Positions 14,068 through 22,807 of a stretch of 44,117 nucleotides of DNA are shown here, in pieces (within the stretch, counting starts at the first letter, position 1; each line of letters starts with the position of its first letter). The DNA comes from an uncultured Oscillibacter sp. Its GTDB lineage: Bacteria > Bacillota > Clostridia > Oscillospirales > Oscillospiraceae. The notes under the pieces are model-generated. The model did not search any database. It was not told where the DNA came from and saw nothing but the letters and a program-made list of their open reading frames with translations. Position numbers and translations under genes: made by a program. Location of the stretch: contig NZ_CAJTUX010000016.1 of assembly GCF_910579365.1 (NCBI RefSeq), positions 1-44,117 of the forward strand. Direction: 5' to 3'.

Positions 14068-15324
14068 TCAGCACTTCTCGAAAACAGTGGCAACGCCCAT
14101 GCCGCCGCCGATGCAGAGGGTGGCCAGGCCCTTCTTGGCCTCGGGGCGCTTCTGCATCTCATGGAGCAGGGTGACGATGATCCGCGCGCCGGAAGCGCCC
14201 ACGGGGTGGCCCAGGGCAATGGCGCCGCCGTTGACATTCAGCTTGGCAGAGTCAAAGCCCAGCTCACGGCCCACGGCGATGGACTGCGCGGCAAAAGCCT
14301 CGTTGGCCTCGATAAGGTCGATGTCGTCAATGGTCACGCCGGCCTTGGCCATGGCCTGACGGGAGGCGGGCACGGGGCCCACGCCCATGATCTTCGGGTC
14401 CACGCCGCCCTGGCCCCAGCCGATGAGCTTCGCCATGGGCTTCAGGCCGTACTTCTCCACGGCCTCGCCGGAGGCCAGGATGATGGCGGCGGCGCCGTCG
14501 TTGATGCCGGAGGCGTTGGCGGCAGTAACACGCTGCTGGCCCTTATCCTCGGTCTCCTTCTTGCCGGTGACCTCGAAGGTGTGAACCACTTCCGGATTGG
14601 GGGACTCGGGGCCCACGGGGAACGCGCCCCGGAGCTTGGCAATGCCCTCGGCGGTCACGCCGGCCTTGGGGAATTCGTCGACCTTGAAGTCCACAACCTG
14701 CTTCTTCACCTTCACGGGGACGGGGACGATCTCCGCCTCAAACTTGCCGGCGGCCTGAGCGGCCTCGGTCTTCTGCTGGGAGGCAGCGGCGAACTCGTCC
14801 TGCTCCTGACGGCTGATGCCCCAGATATCGTTGATGTTCTCCGCGGTGGTACCCATGTGATAGTTGTTGTACGCGTCCCACAGACCGTCCTTAATCATGG
14901 TGTCCACCAGCTTCTTGTCGCCCATGCGGGCGCCCCAGCGGGCATCCAGGGAGGCGAAGGGAGCGGAGCTCATATTCTCAGTGCCGCCGCAGACCACCAC
15001 ATCCGCGTCGCCGGCGAGGATGGAACGGGCGCCCTCAATGAGAGACTTCATGCCGGAGCCGCAGACCATGCCCACGGTGTAAGCGGGAACAGAATAGGGG
15101 ATGCCGGCCTTGATGGAGACCTGACGGGCCACGTTCTGACCCTGAGCGGCGGTGAGGATGCAGCCGAACATGACCTCATCCACGTTCTCCGGCTTCACAC
15201 CGGCGCGATTCAAGGCTTCCTTGACCACGATCGCGCCCAGCTCCGCAGCAGGAGTGTTCTTCAGACTGCCGCCAAAGGAGCCGATGGCGGTACGGCAGCA
15301 GTTCACAACATAAAGATCTTTCAT
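14068..15324 (-). CDS. thlA: Acetyl-CoA C-acetyltransferase (thiolase)
   Basis: A 418-residue biosynthetic-type thiolase that condenses two acetyl-CoA to acetoacetyl-CoA, the entry to butyrate or related fermentation, or runs in reverse. Catalytic residues: C88 in GMVCGSGMKS, H373 in IALGHPVGASGA and C404 in LCIGGGMG; the NEAFAAQ motif is at 341. It is about 26 residues longer than the classical enzyme because of an insertion at about 236-265 between KLRGAF and VTAANASGIND. Start at 15324 with GGAGGA six bases upstream; the frame continues further without support. It has its own strong promoter with a set of TGACGAAA repeats. No other butyrate genes are adjacent. Very uniform, optimal-looking codon use suggests high expression. 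Confidence 0.94.
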   Translation of the reverse strand: MKDLYVVNCCRTAIGSFGGSLKNTPAAELGAIVVKEALNRAGVKPENVDEVMFGCILTAAQGQNVARQVSIKAGIPYSVPAYTVGMVCGSGMKSLIEGARSILAGDADVVVCGGTENMSSAPFASLDARWGARMGDKKLVDTMIKDGLWDAYNNYHMGTTAENINDIWGISRQEQDEFAAASQQKTEAAQAAGKFEAEIVPVPVKVKKQVVDFKVDEFPKAGVTAEGIAKLRGAFPVGPESPNPEVVHTFEVTGKKETEDKGQQRVTAANASGINDGAAAIILASGEAVEKYGLKPMAKLIGWGQGGVDPKIMGVGPVPASRQAMAKAGVTIDDIDLIEANEAFAAQSIAVGRELGFDSAKLNVNGGAIALGHPVGASGARIIVTLLHEMQKRPEAKKGLATLCIGGGMGVATVFEKC

Positions 15325-15445
15325 GATGTTCCTCCGTTTTGTAATATTTTGGCAGCGCACGGGCCGCCGTGGATACAGCAGACAAGGCGGGCGGCACCGA
15401 TTGCTAATTTTTTGACAAGCTGGTGTCCGCCTTTCTCTGTGTATC

Positions 15446-15474
15446 ATTATAGAGAGTTTTTTCCTTTTCGTCAA
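15446..15474 (-). promoter_or_regulatory. Thiolase sigma-A promoter
   Basis: On the minus strand TTGACG (plus 15469-15474), a 17-base spacer and a perfect TATAAT (plus 15446-15451), about 120 bases before the ATG. Confidence 0.88.
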
Positions 15475-15549
15475 TGGCCTTTCGTCAGGTTCTACAGTTT
15501 CGTTAAAACTTTGACAAAATGATAAGCGTTTTCGTCAAGGTGACGAAAA
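15465..15549. promoter_or_regulatory. Candidate operator array over the thiolase promoter
   Basis: Minus-strand copies of a TGACGAAA motif: TTGACGAAAA (plus 15465-15474, covering the -35 box), CTGACGAAAG (15479-15488) and the variant TTAACGAAAC (15496-15505). Upstream is a perfect palindrome TTTTCGTCA-AGG-TGACGAAAA (15529-15549). The repeated, partly palindromic motif suggests binding of an unidentified dimeric regulator. Confidence 0.55.
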
Positions 15550-15605
15550 TCCGGCCGGGGCAGAATTTTCCCCAGCCGGATTCCGCATTTCACCGGCGCG
15601 GACTT

Positions 15606-16607
15606 CTAGCTCTCCCCTGCCCGCAACGCTTCCAGGGCCTCGTCAAAGGCGGCGGCGCTCAGACTGTCGTAAGAGGGTGTGGTCTGAACCAGAGCCGCCT
15701 GGGCGGCGCTTTCCAACAGCTGGTCGAAGGCGTCCCCCGCCAGGGCGGCGGAGGCGGTCTCCAGACGGCGGAGGATGGAAAAGCCCTCCTCCGACTCCAG
15801 AATGCCGGAATACTGCCCCTCCTCCAAAGCTCTGGCCGCCTCCTCCAGAGCCGGAGGCAGCGTTCCATCCCCCGGCAGGAGCGTCCGGGGCCCCGCCGCG
15901 TCGTCTCCCTCCCCCGCCAGAGCAGAAAAGGCCGCCGCCTGATCCTCCGCGCTGTTCAGCTGGGAAAAAACCTCCGCCGCCCGCTGGCGGGCCGCCTCCC
16001 GGTCCTCTCCCGCGCCGATGAAGATCCGGTCCACCGTCAGACTGTCCACAGTATCCAGAAGGCCGGACAGCTCGCTGCCCTCGGTGAGGCAGAGCTCATA
16101 GAGCTTGGCGTAGAGCATCCCCACCTCCGTCAGTTCCTCCGCCCGGAGACGGTCCAGCCCTAGGTCCGCCAGCTCTTCGATGTAGGCCTCTTCCCCGCCG
16201 CGGGCCGCCGCCTGCTCCTCCCAGGTCTGCGCCAAGGCGGCCCGCTCCTTCTCGCTGAGGACACAGCCGTAACGTTCCGCCCAATTCTCCACCGTGGCGT
16301 AGAGCGCCGTGTTGGCCAACGCCTGGTCCTTGGCATAATCCCCCAGAGTGCCGCCGGTCACCGGCGTTCTCCAATCCAGAGACAGTCCGGAATCCTTGTA
16401 CTTCTCCCGGACCTGGTCACAGGTAAAGGCCAGCCAGTACAAATACCGCCACGCCGGAATTTCCCGGCCGTCCACCGTCAGCAATATGGTCTCCTCACCC
16501 AATTTTGACGCCCGGCCCAGCAGGGAGGCCGGTTCCTCCTCCCGGAGGGAACAGGCGCTGAGCCCCAGGCAAAGAGCCAGCGCCAGCGCTGCGATTCGCT
16601 TCTTCAT
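15606..16607 (-). CDS. PrsA/SurA-like foldase lipoprotein with degenerate parvulin domain
   Basis: 333 residues. MKKRIAALALALCLGLSAC is a lipoprotein signal with C19 lipidated. A SurA-N-like helical region (about 50-190) precedes a parvulin-like stretch: VDRIFIGAGEDREAARQRA, then LPPALEEAARALEEGQYSG and EEGFSILRRLE. The stretch has the parvulin layout but lacks a clear catalytic His pair, so it may be a chaperone rather than an active prolyl isomerase. Such proteins fold exported proteins outside the membrane. It lies directly downstream of mfd on the same strand, an arrangement common in Clostridia. Start chosen at 16607 because the lipobox must be N-terminal; the open frame continues six codons to a TTG. 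Confidence 0.75.
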   Translation of the reverse strand: MKKRIAALALALCLGLSACSLREEEPASLLGRASKLGEETILLTVDGREIPAWRYLYWLAFTCDQVREKYKDSGLSLDWRTPVTGGTLGDYAKDQALANTALYATVENWAERYGCVLSEKERAALAQTWEEQAAARGGEEAYIEELADLGLDRLRAEELTEVGMLYAKLYELCLTEGSELSGLLDTVDSLTVDRIFIGAGEDREAARQRAAEVFSQLNSAEDQAAAFSALAGEGDDAAGPRTLLPGDGTLPPALEEAARALEEGQYSGILESEEGFSILRRLETASAALAGDAFDQLLESAAQAALVQTTPSYDSLSAAAFDEALEALRAGES

Positions 16608-16673
16608 CTCTCCCACTCCTCCCAAAAAGGTTGTCCGCAGACAGTATATGAACCTGAGAAGGCAGGATATGAC

Positions 16674-16711
16674 AGCGGGGAGAGCCAGATTCCGGCTCTC
16701 CCCGCTGTTTT
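16674..16711. terminator. Hairpin between mfd and the foldase gene
   Basis: A 13-bp perfect stem, AGCGGGGAGAGCC (16674-16686) with GGCTCTCCCCGCT (16694-16706). The T-run (GTTTTG) is on the plus strand, so for the minus-strand genes it is more likely a partial terminator or an RNA-stabilising end. Confidence 0.55.
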
Positions 16712-16712
16712 G

Positions 16713-19700
16713 TCATTCGTGAATCTGAAGTTTCAAATCCTCTACCAGTTCCATGGCGCTCTCCAGGGCGTCCGCGCCGGGCTTCAGCTTCAGCGTCAGG
16801 GCCGGGGCCTCCCCGGCGGCCACCGTCAAACGCTGGCGGTACTTGTTCAGCCCGCAGACTTTCACCACCGCCTCGGGCCGGAAGAGGGCCAGCTGGAAGC
16901 GGAGGACATCCCGCTTCTGGGTAATGTCCGATACTCCAGCCTTGGCCGCCGCCGCCCGGAGGAGGGCCACGTCCAGCAGAGCCAGCACCGGCTTGGGCGC
17001 CTCGCCATAGCGGTCCAGCAGCTCGTCCAGAAGGTCCGAGGCGTCGTCGTTGCTGCGGATGGCGGCAATGCGGCGGTAAAGGTCCATCCTCTGCTCCGGA
17101 GAGGTGACATAGCGCTCCGGAATATTGGCATTGACGGTCAGGTCCGCGGAGCACTCGGTCTCAATCTGGCGTTCCTCGCCCCGCTCCTCCAGCACCGCCT
17201 CTTCCAGGAGCTTCAGATAGAGGTCGTATCCCACGCTCATGAGATACCCGGACTGCTCCGGCCCCAGGAGATTCCCCGCTCCCCGAATTTCCAAGTCCCG
17301 CATGGCGATGCGGAAGCCGGAGCCGAATTCCACGTACTCCCGGATGGCAGAAAGGCGCTTGGACGCAATCTCCTGAAGCACTTTCCCCTTCCGGAAGGTC
17401 AAGTAGGCGTATGCCCGCCGGGCGCTGCGGCCAATACGGCCCCGGATTTGGTGCAGCTGGGCCAGGCCCATTCTGTCCGCGTCCTCAATAATCAGGGTGT
17501 TGACATTGGAGATATCAATGCCGGTTTCAATAATGGTGGTGCAGACCAGCACGTCCGCTTCCCCGTTCACCATGGCCTGCATGACGGCGGACAGCTCCTG
17601 CTCGCTCATCTTGCCGTGGCCGGTGACCACCCGGACCTCCGGCCCCAGCAGCTTTTGAATGCGGGAGGCGGTGAGGTCAATGCTCTCCACCCGGTTATGG
17701 AGGTAGTAAATCTGCCCGCCCCGGCTGAGCTCCTTCCGCATAGCGTCCTCCAAAATGGCCCAATCGTGTTCCAGCACATAGGTCTGGACCGGCTGGCGGT
17801 CCGCCGGAGGCTCTTCAATGGCAGACATGTCCCGCAGGCCCGAGAGAGCCATGTTCAGCGTCCGGGGAATGGGCGTCGCCGAAAGCGTCAGCACGTCCAC
17901 CTGACGGCTCATTTCCTTCAGCCGCTCCTTATGGCTGACGCCAAAGCGCTGCTCCTCGTCAATGATGAGCAGACCCAGGTCCTTGAACTCCATGTCCTTT
18001 TGCAGCAGCTTGTGGGTGCCAATCAAGAGGTCCACCCGGCCTGTCCGGGCGGCCTCCAAAATGCGCTTGACCTCCTTGGGCGCGGTGAAGCGGGAAAGGA
18101 CCTCGATCTTCACCGGAAAATCCCGGAAACGGCCCATGGCCGTGGCGTAGTGCTGCTGGGCCAGAACCGTGGTGGGCACCAGTATGGCGGCCTGCTTCCC
18201 ATCCAGCACGCACTTCATCACCGCCCGGAGGGCGACCTCCGTTTTTCCATAGCCCACGTCGCCGCAAAGAAGGCGGTCCATGGGCCGGGGACACTCCATA
18301 TCCTTCTTGATCTCCGCGATGGCACGGAGCTGGTCGTCCGTCTCCGCGTAGGGGAAGGCCTCTTCAAACTCCCTCTGCCATGTGGAATCCTGGGAGAACG
18401 CGAACCCGGGACAGCGCTGGCGCTCCGCGTAAAGCTTTGTGAGTCCCTTCGCCAGGTCCTTGACCGCCTTCTTCGCCCTGGTCTTCTGCTTGGCCCACTC
18501 CGTGCCGCCCAGCTTGTTCAGCTTCTGACGGTGTTCGCTCTCCTCCCCGCCGCCGATGTATTTGCTGACCATGTCCAGTTGGGTGGCGGGGACGTAGAGG
18601 CAGTCTCCTCCGGCGTAGTCAATCTTGATATAATCCTTCTCCACGCCGTCCACCGGCATCCGCTGAATGCCCGCAAAGCGTCCCACGCCGTGATGCACAT
18701 GGACCACCAGGTCGCCGGGCTTCAGGTCCGTGTAGGATTGTATCTTCTGCCGGTTGGAGTCCTTTTTCAGCCGGGCCCGCTTCCGGACCGGAGCGGTGAG
18801 CTGCCCCTCGGTCAGCACGGCCAGCCGGAGAGACGGCCACTCGCATCCGGCGGACAGAGCCCCCACGGCAATCCGTACTTCTCCAGAGACTGGCATGGCG
18901 GTTCCCTTTACATCTAAAGCGGCGGAAATGCCCCGCTCCGTCAGGAGATGATGCAGATTTCTGGCCCGGGTTTCCCCGGCGCAGAGCAGCAGAACCGCGC
19001 TGCCGTTGGTACGGTACTGCTCCAGGTCCGTGACAGCGGTTTCCAGACTGCCGCCGTAAGAGCTGAGCTGCCGGGCGCTGACGCTCAGCAGCCCCCGGGG
19101 CGGAAAGGGATAGCGGGAGGTAGGCAGGGCGTTGGCCATGATGACGGGAAACTCCTCCAGCGCGGCATACAGCTCCTCGGCAGAGAGAAGCAGCTTGGCC
19201 CACTCACCCGCCAGAATGCCCGCCTCCATCAATGCCTCAATGTCCTGCCGGTTTTGGAGCAGCGCGCCCTTCACCCGTTCGTCCACCCGGCCGCTTTCAC
19301 AGAGAAAGACCACCGCGTCCTTCGGCAGGTAGTGGACGCCTGCCGTGGTTTTTGGATAGACGGCGGCGAGATAGCGGTCCATACCTTCGGGGACCGAGCC
19401 GTTTTTCAGCCGCTCCCCGTCCTCCCGGAGCCGGTCCACCGCTGCGGCCCCCTTCTTCTCCAGCTTGGCCGCCAGGGACAGCAGCTTTGTCCCAAGGCCC
19501 TCCAGTCCTCCTTCCGCCTGCCGGGGCAGCACTTCCGCCGCCGGAAGAAGCAAGGCGGATTCCATGTTTACCGTCCGTCTCTGGGTACCGGGATCAAAAG
19601 CGCCCATGGAGTCGATTTCATCGTCAAAAAACTCGCAGCGCACCGGCTGTTCCATCAGCGGAGAAAAAACATCCAATATGCCTCCCCGAAGGGCGAACTG

Positions 19701-20213
19701 CCCCACGCCCTCCACCTGCTGGCAGCGGACATACCCGGCGGAGAGCAGACGGTCCGTCAGAGCCTTCAGGTCCAGACGGTCTCCCGTTTTCAGGGTAATG
19801 GACAGCGTGTTCAGCAGCGCGGGCGGAAGGGTTCGGGCCATCAGCGCGTCGGCAGTGGTCACCACCGCCTGCGGTGCTCCCTGAGAAAGGGCGTACAGGG
19901 CCGCCAGACGTCCCCGCTCCCAATCCCTGGAGGTCACGGCTCCCGGCCGGATCTGCCACTCACGGGCAAGCAGCATCACCGGCGGTCCGCCCAGCAGCGT
20001 GTCCAGGTCCCCCGCCAGCTGGCGGGCCTCTCCCTCGTCGCCGCAGACGAATACCGCCGGACGGCCCGCAGCCCGCGCCAGGGCGGCTCCGAAACACGCC
20101 CGATGGACAGGCTGAAGGCCGGTGACTGCGGCGGGACAGCCGCCGTCCTCTATGCGGCGGAGGAGTTCCCCGGTCTCCGGAAGCGTCATTAACGTTTTCA
20201 AGAACTGTTTCAT
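16713..20213 (-). CDS. mfd: Transcription-repair coupling factor Mfd
   Basis: 1166 residues, the usual length. Mfd removes RNA polymerase stalled at DNA damage and recruits UvrA. Order: UvrB-like N-terminal domains; the RNA polymerase interaction (CarD-like) domain with LKPGDLVVHVHHGVGRFAGI near 500; SF2 helicase with Walker A GDVGYGKTEVALRA near 652 and the DEEQRFG box; translocase motifs (IIETGIDISNVNTLIIEDAD; QLHQIRGRIGRS); and the C-terminal TRCF domain. It follows pth by 61 bases in the conserved prs-pth-mfd order and is probably co-transcribed. The foldase gene follows. Confidence 0.97.
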   Translation of the reverse strand: MKQFLKTLMTLPETGELLRRIEDGGCPAAVTGLQPVHRACFGAALARAAGRPAVFVCGDEGEARQLAGDLDTLLGGPPVMLLAREWQIRPGAVTSRDWERGRLAALYALSQGAPQAVVTTADALMARTLPPALLNTLSITLKTGDRLDLKALTDRLLSAGYVRCQQVEGVGQFALRGGILDVFSPLMEQPVRCEFFDDEIDSMGAFDPGTQRRTVNMESALLLPAAEVLPRQAEGGLEGLGTKLLSLAAKLEKKGAAAVDRLREDGERLKNGSVPEGMDRYLAAVYPKTTAGVHYLPKDAVVFLCESGRVDERVKGALLQNRQDIEALMEAGILAGEWAKLLLSAEELYAALEEFPVIMANALPTSRYPFPPRGLLSVSARQLSSYGGSLETAVTDLEQYRTNGSAVLLLCAGETRARNLHHLLTERGISAALDVKGTAMPVSGEVRIAVGALSAGCEWPSLRLAVLTEGQLTAPVRKRARLKKDSNRQKIQSYTDLKPGDLVVHVHHGVGRFAGIQRMPVDGVEKDYIKIDYAGGDCLYVPATQLDMVSKYIGGGEESEHRQKLNKLGGTEWAKQKTRAKKAVKDLAKGLTKLYAERQRCPGFAFSQDSTWQREFEEAFPYAETDDQLRAIAEIKKDMECPRPMDRLLCGDVGYGKTEVALRAVMKCVLDGKQAAILVPTTVLAQQHYATAMGRFRDFPVKIEVLSRFTAPKEVKRILEAARTGRVDLLIGTHKLLQKDMEFKDLGLLIIDEEQRFGVSHKERLKEMSRQVDVLTLSATPIPRTLNMALSGLRDMSAIEEPPADRQPVQTYVLEHDWAILEDAMRKELSRGGQIYYLHNRVESIDLTASRIQKLLGPEVRVVTGHGKMSEQELSAVMQAMVNGEADVLVCTTIIETGIDISNVNTLIIEDADRMGLAQLHQIRGRIGRSARRAYAYLTFRKGKVLQEIASKRLSAIREYVEFGSGFRIAMRDLEIRGAGNLLGPEQSGYLMSVGYDLYLKLLEEAVLEERGEERQIETECSADLTVNANIPERYVTSPEQRMDLYRRIAAIRSNDDASDLLDELLDRYGEAPKPVLALLDVALLRAAAAKAGVSDITQKRDVLRFQLALFRPEAVVKVCGLNKYRQRLTVAAGEAPALTLKLKPGADALESAMELVEDLKLQIHE

Positions 20214-20247
20214 AGCTGATTCCTATCCCCAAAATTCCCCGGTGCTT

Positions 20248-20278
20248 TTAGGGCCTGTTTACATAAGACAGGCCCTAA
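20248..20278. other. Hairpin overlapping the pth stop codon
   Basis: An 11-bp perfect stem, TTAGGGCCTGT (20248-20258) with ACAGGCCCTAA (20268-20278). It overlaps the TAG stop of pth (20275-20277) and precedes mfd. There is no T-run on the coding strand, so an attenuator or processing site is more likely than a full terminator. Confidence 0.4.
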
Positions 20279-20862
20279 TTGAAGTCGTTCATAGCCTTTC
20301 CGCAGCCGTGCTCAATCACGCATTCCGCCGCCCGAATCGCCCGCCGGAAGGAGTCCAGCAAGATTTCCCGCTCTTTTTGGGAGGGCACTCCAATCACCCA
20401 ATCGATCATATCGCCCCCCTCGCCCGGAGCCCCGGCGCCGATCTTGATCCGGGGAAACGCCTGGGTCCCCAGGTGAGCGATGATGTTTTTAATCCCGTTG
20501 TGCCCTCCGGCGGAACCCTCGGGACGGACCCGCAGCTTTCCCACCGGAAGAGACACGTCATCGTAAATCACCAGAATCCGCTCCGGCGGGATTTTATAGA
20601 ACTGCGCCGCCTCCCGGACCGCTTCGCCGGAGAGATTCATATAGGTCTGAGGCTTCATCACAAGGCACCGGGCCCCGGCAAATTCCATCAGATTATATGC
20701 GGACTTGAATTTCACCTTGTTCAGCTTTACGCCTGTTTCCTCCGCCAGCAGCTCCACCGTAAGAAACCCCATGTTATGGCGGGTATGTTCATACTTCCGG
20801 CCCGGATTTCCCAGGCCCGCGATCAGCCACTCCACAGAGGAGCCCTTGTTTCCCAGCAACAT
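20275..20862 (-). CDS. pth: Peptidyl-tRNA hydrolase
   Basis: 195 residues. It releases peptides from peptidyl-tRNA that has dropped off ribosomes. Signatures: LIAGLGNPGRKYEHTRHNMG with the catalytic His in RHN, KPQTYMNLSG, and DDVSLPVGKLRVRPEGSAGG followed by HNGI. The start at 20862 has GAGAGGG just upstream; a few extra residues (MLLGNKGSS) precede the usual start of the fold. It sits between prs and mfd in the order conserved across Firmicutes. A hairpin covers its stop codon. Confidence 0.96.
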   Translation of the reverse strand: MLLGNKGSSVEWLIAGLGNPGRKYEHTRHNMGFLTVELLAEETGVKLNKVKFKSAYNLMEFAGARCLVMKPQTYMNLSGEAVREAAQFYKIPPERILVIYDDVSLPVGKLRVRPEGSAGGHNGIKNIIAHLGTQAFPRIKIGAGAPGEGGDMIDWVIGVPSQKEREILLDSFRRAIRAAECVIEHGCGKAMNDFN

Positions 20863-20964
20863 GATCCCTCTCGCCTTTCAAAAATGATCTGGACAACCCA
20901 TTTAGGCGGGAAAGTCACCCTTCCCCGCCTTATATGGCTTTATGGATATGGACGTTTTTCCGCC

Positions 20965-21921
20965 TCAGCGGAACAGTTTGGAGATGGAAACCTCCTGATA
21001 AATCCGCTCAATGGCCTCGCAGAACATGGGGGCCACGGAGAGATACTTGATCTTTCCGCTCAGCTCCGGTTTGATGGCTGGAATGGTATCCAGCAGGGCC
21101 AGCTCCTGAATGGGACTGGCGTTAATCCGGTCGATAGCCGGTCCGGAGAGGACGCCGTGAGAAGCGCAGGCATGAACGCTGTGGGCCCCGTTGTCCACCA
21201 GCGCCTGCGCGGCGTTGCAGAGTGACCCGCCGGTGTCCACCAGGTCATCAAAGAGGATGCAGCTCTTGCCCTCCACCTCGCCGATTACGTTCATGACCTC
21301 ACACTGATTGGCCCGCTGGCGGCGCTTATCCACAATAGCCAGCTGCATATGCAGCTTCTGCGCAAAGGCCCGGGCGCGGGATACGGAGCCCACATCTGGA
21401 GACACTACCACCATGTCCTCACAAGCGGAGCCGAATTTCTTGGCGTAGTAGTCCACAAAGATCGGATTGCCCGCCAGATTGTCCACCGGGATGTCAAAGA
21501 AGCCCTGAATCTGGGCCGCATGAAGGTCCATGGTCAGCACCCGGTCCGCTCCGGCGGCCGTGATCATATTGGCCACCAGCTTGGCGGTGATGGGGTCCCG
21601 GGCCTTGGCTTTGCGGTCCTGCCGGGCATAGCCGTAATAGGGCATCACGGCCGTGATGCGGCCGGCGGAGGCCCGCTTCAGCGCGTCAATGATAATGAGG
21701 AGTTCCATCAGGTTGTTGTTAACCGGGCTGCAGGTGGGCTGAACCACGAACACGTCGCTGCCCCGGACGGTCTCATACAGGGAGACAAACGCCTCGCCGT
21801 CGGAAAAGGCGCCGACCTCGGCCTCTCCCAGCTTCGTCCCCATCTGCGCGCAGATTTCCTTTGCCAGCTTCAGGTTTGCGTTGCCGGAAAACACCTTGAT
21901 ATCTTTCCCGTGTGAAATCAT
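20965..21921 (-). CDS. prs: Ribose-phosphate pyrophosphokinase (PRPP synthetase)
   Basis: 318 residues. It makes PRPP from ribose 5-phosphate and ATP for nucleotide, His and Trp synthesis. Signatures: KVFSGNANLKLAKEIC, FSDGEAFVSLYETVRGSDVF, the flexible-loop region YYGYARQDRKAKARDPITAK, DLHAAQIQGFFDIPVDNL, and the PRPP-binding LFDDLVDTGGSLCNAA. The ATG at 21921 was preferred over a TTG two codons earlier; the ribosome binding site (GAGAG) is weak for both. The upstream neighbour is a GlmU-like gene, downstream pth, as in the classical glmU-prs-pth-mfd cluster. Confidence 0.96.
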   Translation of the reverse strand: MISHGKDIKVFSGNANLKLAKEICAQMGTKLGEAEVGAFSDGEAFVSLYETVRGSDVFVVQPTCSPVNNNLMELLIIIDALKRASAGRITAVMPYYGYARQDRKAKARDPITAKLVANMITAAGADRVLTMDLHAAQIQGFFDIPVDNLAGNPIFVDYYAKKFGSACEDMVVVSPDVGSVSRARAFAQKLHMQLAIVDKRRQRANQCEVMNVIGEVEGKSCILFDDLVDTGGSLCNAAQALVDNGAHSVHACASHGVLSGPAIDRINASPIQELALLDTIPAIKPELSGKIKYLSVAPMFCEAIERIYQEVSISKLFR

Positions 21922-21941
21922 ATCCAAAACGCTCTCTTTCC

Positions 21942-21960
21942 ATGATCGTCACGCGATCAT
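21942..21960. promoter_or_regulatory. Short palindrome upstream of prs
   Basis: ATGATCG (21942-21948) and CGATCAT (21954-21960) flank five bases, in the 68-base gap between the GlmU-like gene and prs. It could be a protein-binding site or a small RNA hairpin just before the ribosome binding site. I see no PurR-type box. Confidence 0.3.
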
Positions 21961-21989
21961 ATTATTTATTGTCCTGCGGCGGACTTTGC

Positions 21990-22484
21990 TCACTTGCTCT
22001 CTCCCCGGGAGACAGCCTCCCTCTGCCTCAGCAGCGCCTCTATCTCCTTGATGGTATCCGGCCCGTAGACCGGAAGCCAGCCGGAAACCAGCTCCGCTCC
22101 CTGCACGCTGTTGGTCATCTTCTTCCGCCAGGTCTCCCGCAGCTCATGGCCGCGGGCGGCGTAGGCGAACCCGGGTCCGGCCTCCTCCATGGGGAAAGCC
22201 GCCCTGGGCAATACCAGTGTCAACTCCTCCGTGTCCAAAAACGCCTCCAGATCCGTCCACTGCTCGGAGACCTCCGCCTCCGGCGGGAGATTCCGGCGGG
22301 CCTCTTCCGCGAACCGGGGGCCGCAGACAACGAAAAGCCGCTGAACGCCATCGGCCCGCAATTGATCGCACACCCAGGTCAAAATGGGACAGGACAACAC
22401 GGTCTCCAGCATCAGCGGCTTGGCGTCCGCCTGAACGGCGGCGTCTTCCTCAAAGACAAGCACGGCTCGCTTCAAGTGGCTCAT
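21990..22484 (-). CDS. Degenerate GlmU-like nucleotidyltransferase-fold protein
   Basis: 164 residues. The first 110 track the start of GlmU or related sugar nucleotidyltransferases: LKRAVLVFEEDA occupies the place of the AIILAAGxGTRM loop, then AKPLMLETVLSCPILTWVCD (compare KPML..v..kpml..v.d) and LRADGVQRLFVVCGP (compare aGv.eivvVvGh). The glycine-rich loop and the Lys and Arg that bind the nucleotide are missing, and no acyltransferase half follows, so it should not be an active GlmU. It occupies the usual glmU place upstream of prs. ATG at 22484 follows AAAGGAGGG by six bases, so it is expressed. It may be a sensor, a scaffold or a repurposed remnant. Confidence 0.6.
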   Translation of the reverse strand: MSHLKRAVLVFEEDAAVQADAKPLMLETVLSCPILTWVCDQLRADGVQRLFVVCGPRFAEEARRNLPPEAEVSEQWTDLEAFLDTEELTLVLPRAAFPMEEAGPGFAYAARGHELRETWRKKMTNSVQGAELVSGWLPVYGPDTIKEIEALLRQREAVSRGESK

Positions 22485-22807
22485 GGGCTTCCCTCCTTTG
22501 CACATTTTTACTAAAGGCAATTGTATTATATCAAATTTTTAAGGAAAATCCAGTGGTTCTATTGAATTTGTTTCTAAAATTTTTTCCAAATCTTTTCCGC
22601 TTTCCGGTTCTTTTTTGTCGGAGCTAACGGAAACACTGGAATATTCAGGTAATTCCCCCCCTGTTTTTCGGCGTTTCGCAGAATTTACCTTTTCCAAATG
22701 GTATCCATTTCAGAAAAATGTAATTTTTTCAAAGAATGTAGTTGAATTTGTTCAGGTAATAGATTACAATAACATTTATTCTGAGAGAAAGCGGGGACTG
22801 TGTCTCT
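22485..22807. other. AT-rich divergent promoter region
   Basis: 323 bases without a gene, much richer in A and T than its surroundings. It separates the minus-strand cluster (GlmU-like, prs, pth, mfd) from trmL. It contains the trmL promoter at 22742-22770 and, for the minus strand, a perfect TATAAT -10 box (plus 22525-22530) about 40 bases before the GlmU-like ATG, with only a poor -35. TTCAGGTAAT occurs twice (near 22643 and 22751). No structured RNA or frame of interest was seen. Confidence 0.6.
22742..22770 (+). promoter_or_regulatory. trmL promoter
   Basis: TTGAAT (22742-22747), a 17-base spacer and TACAAT (22765-22770), 37 bases before the trmL ATG. Confidence 0.75.

Noticed and set aside
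16710..18917. A 735-codon plus-strand frame opposite mfd, and a 505-codon minus-strand frame opposite rny (5112-6629)
   Set aside because: Both are mirror frames of strongly conserved genes; no domain pattern, start signal or promoter.
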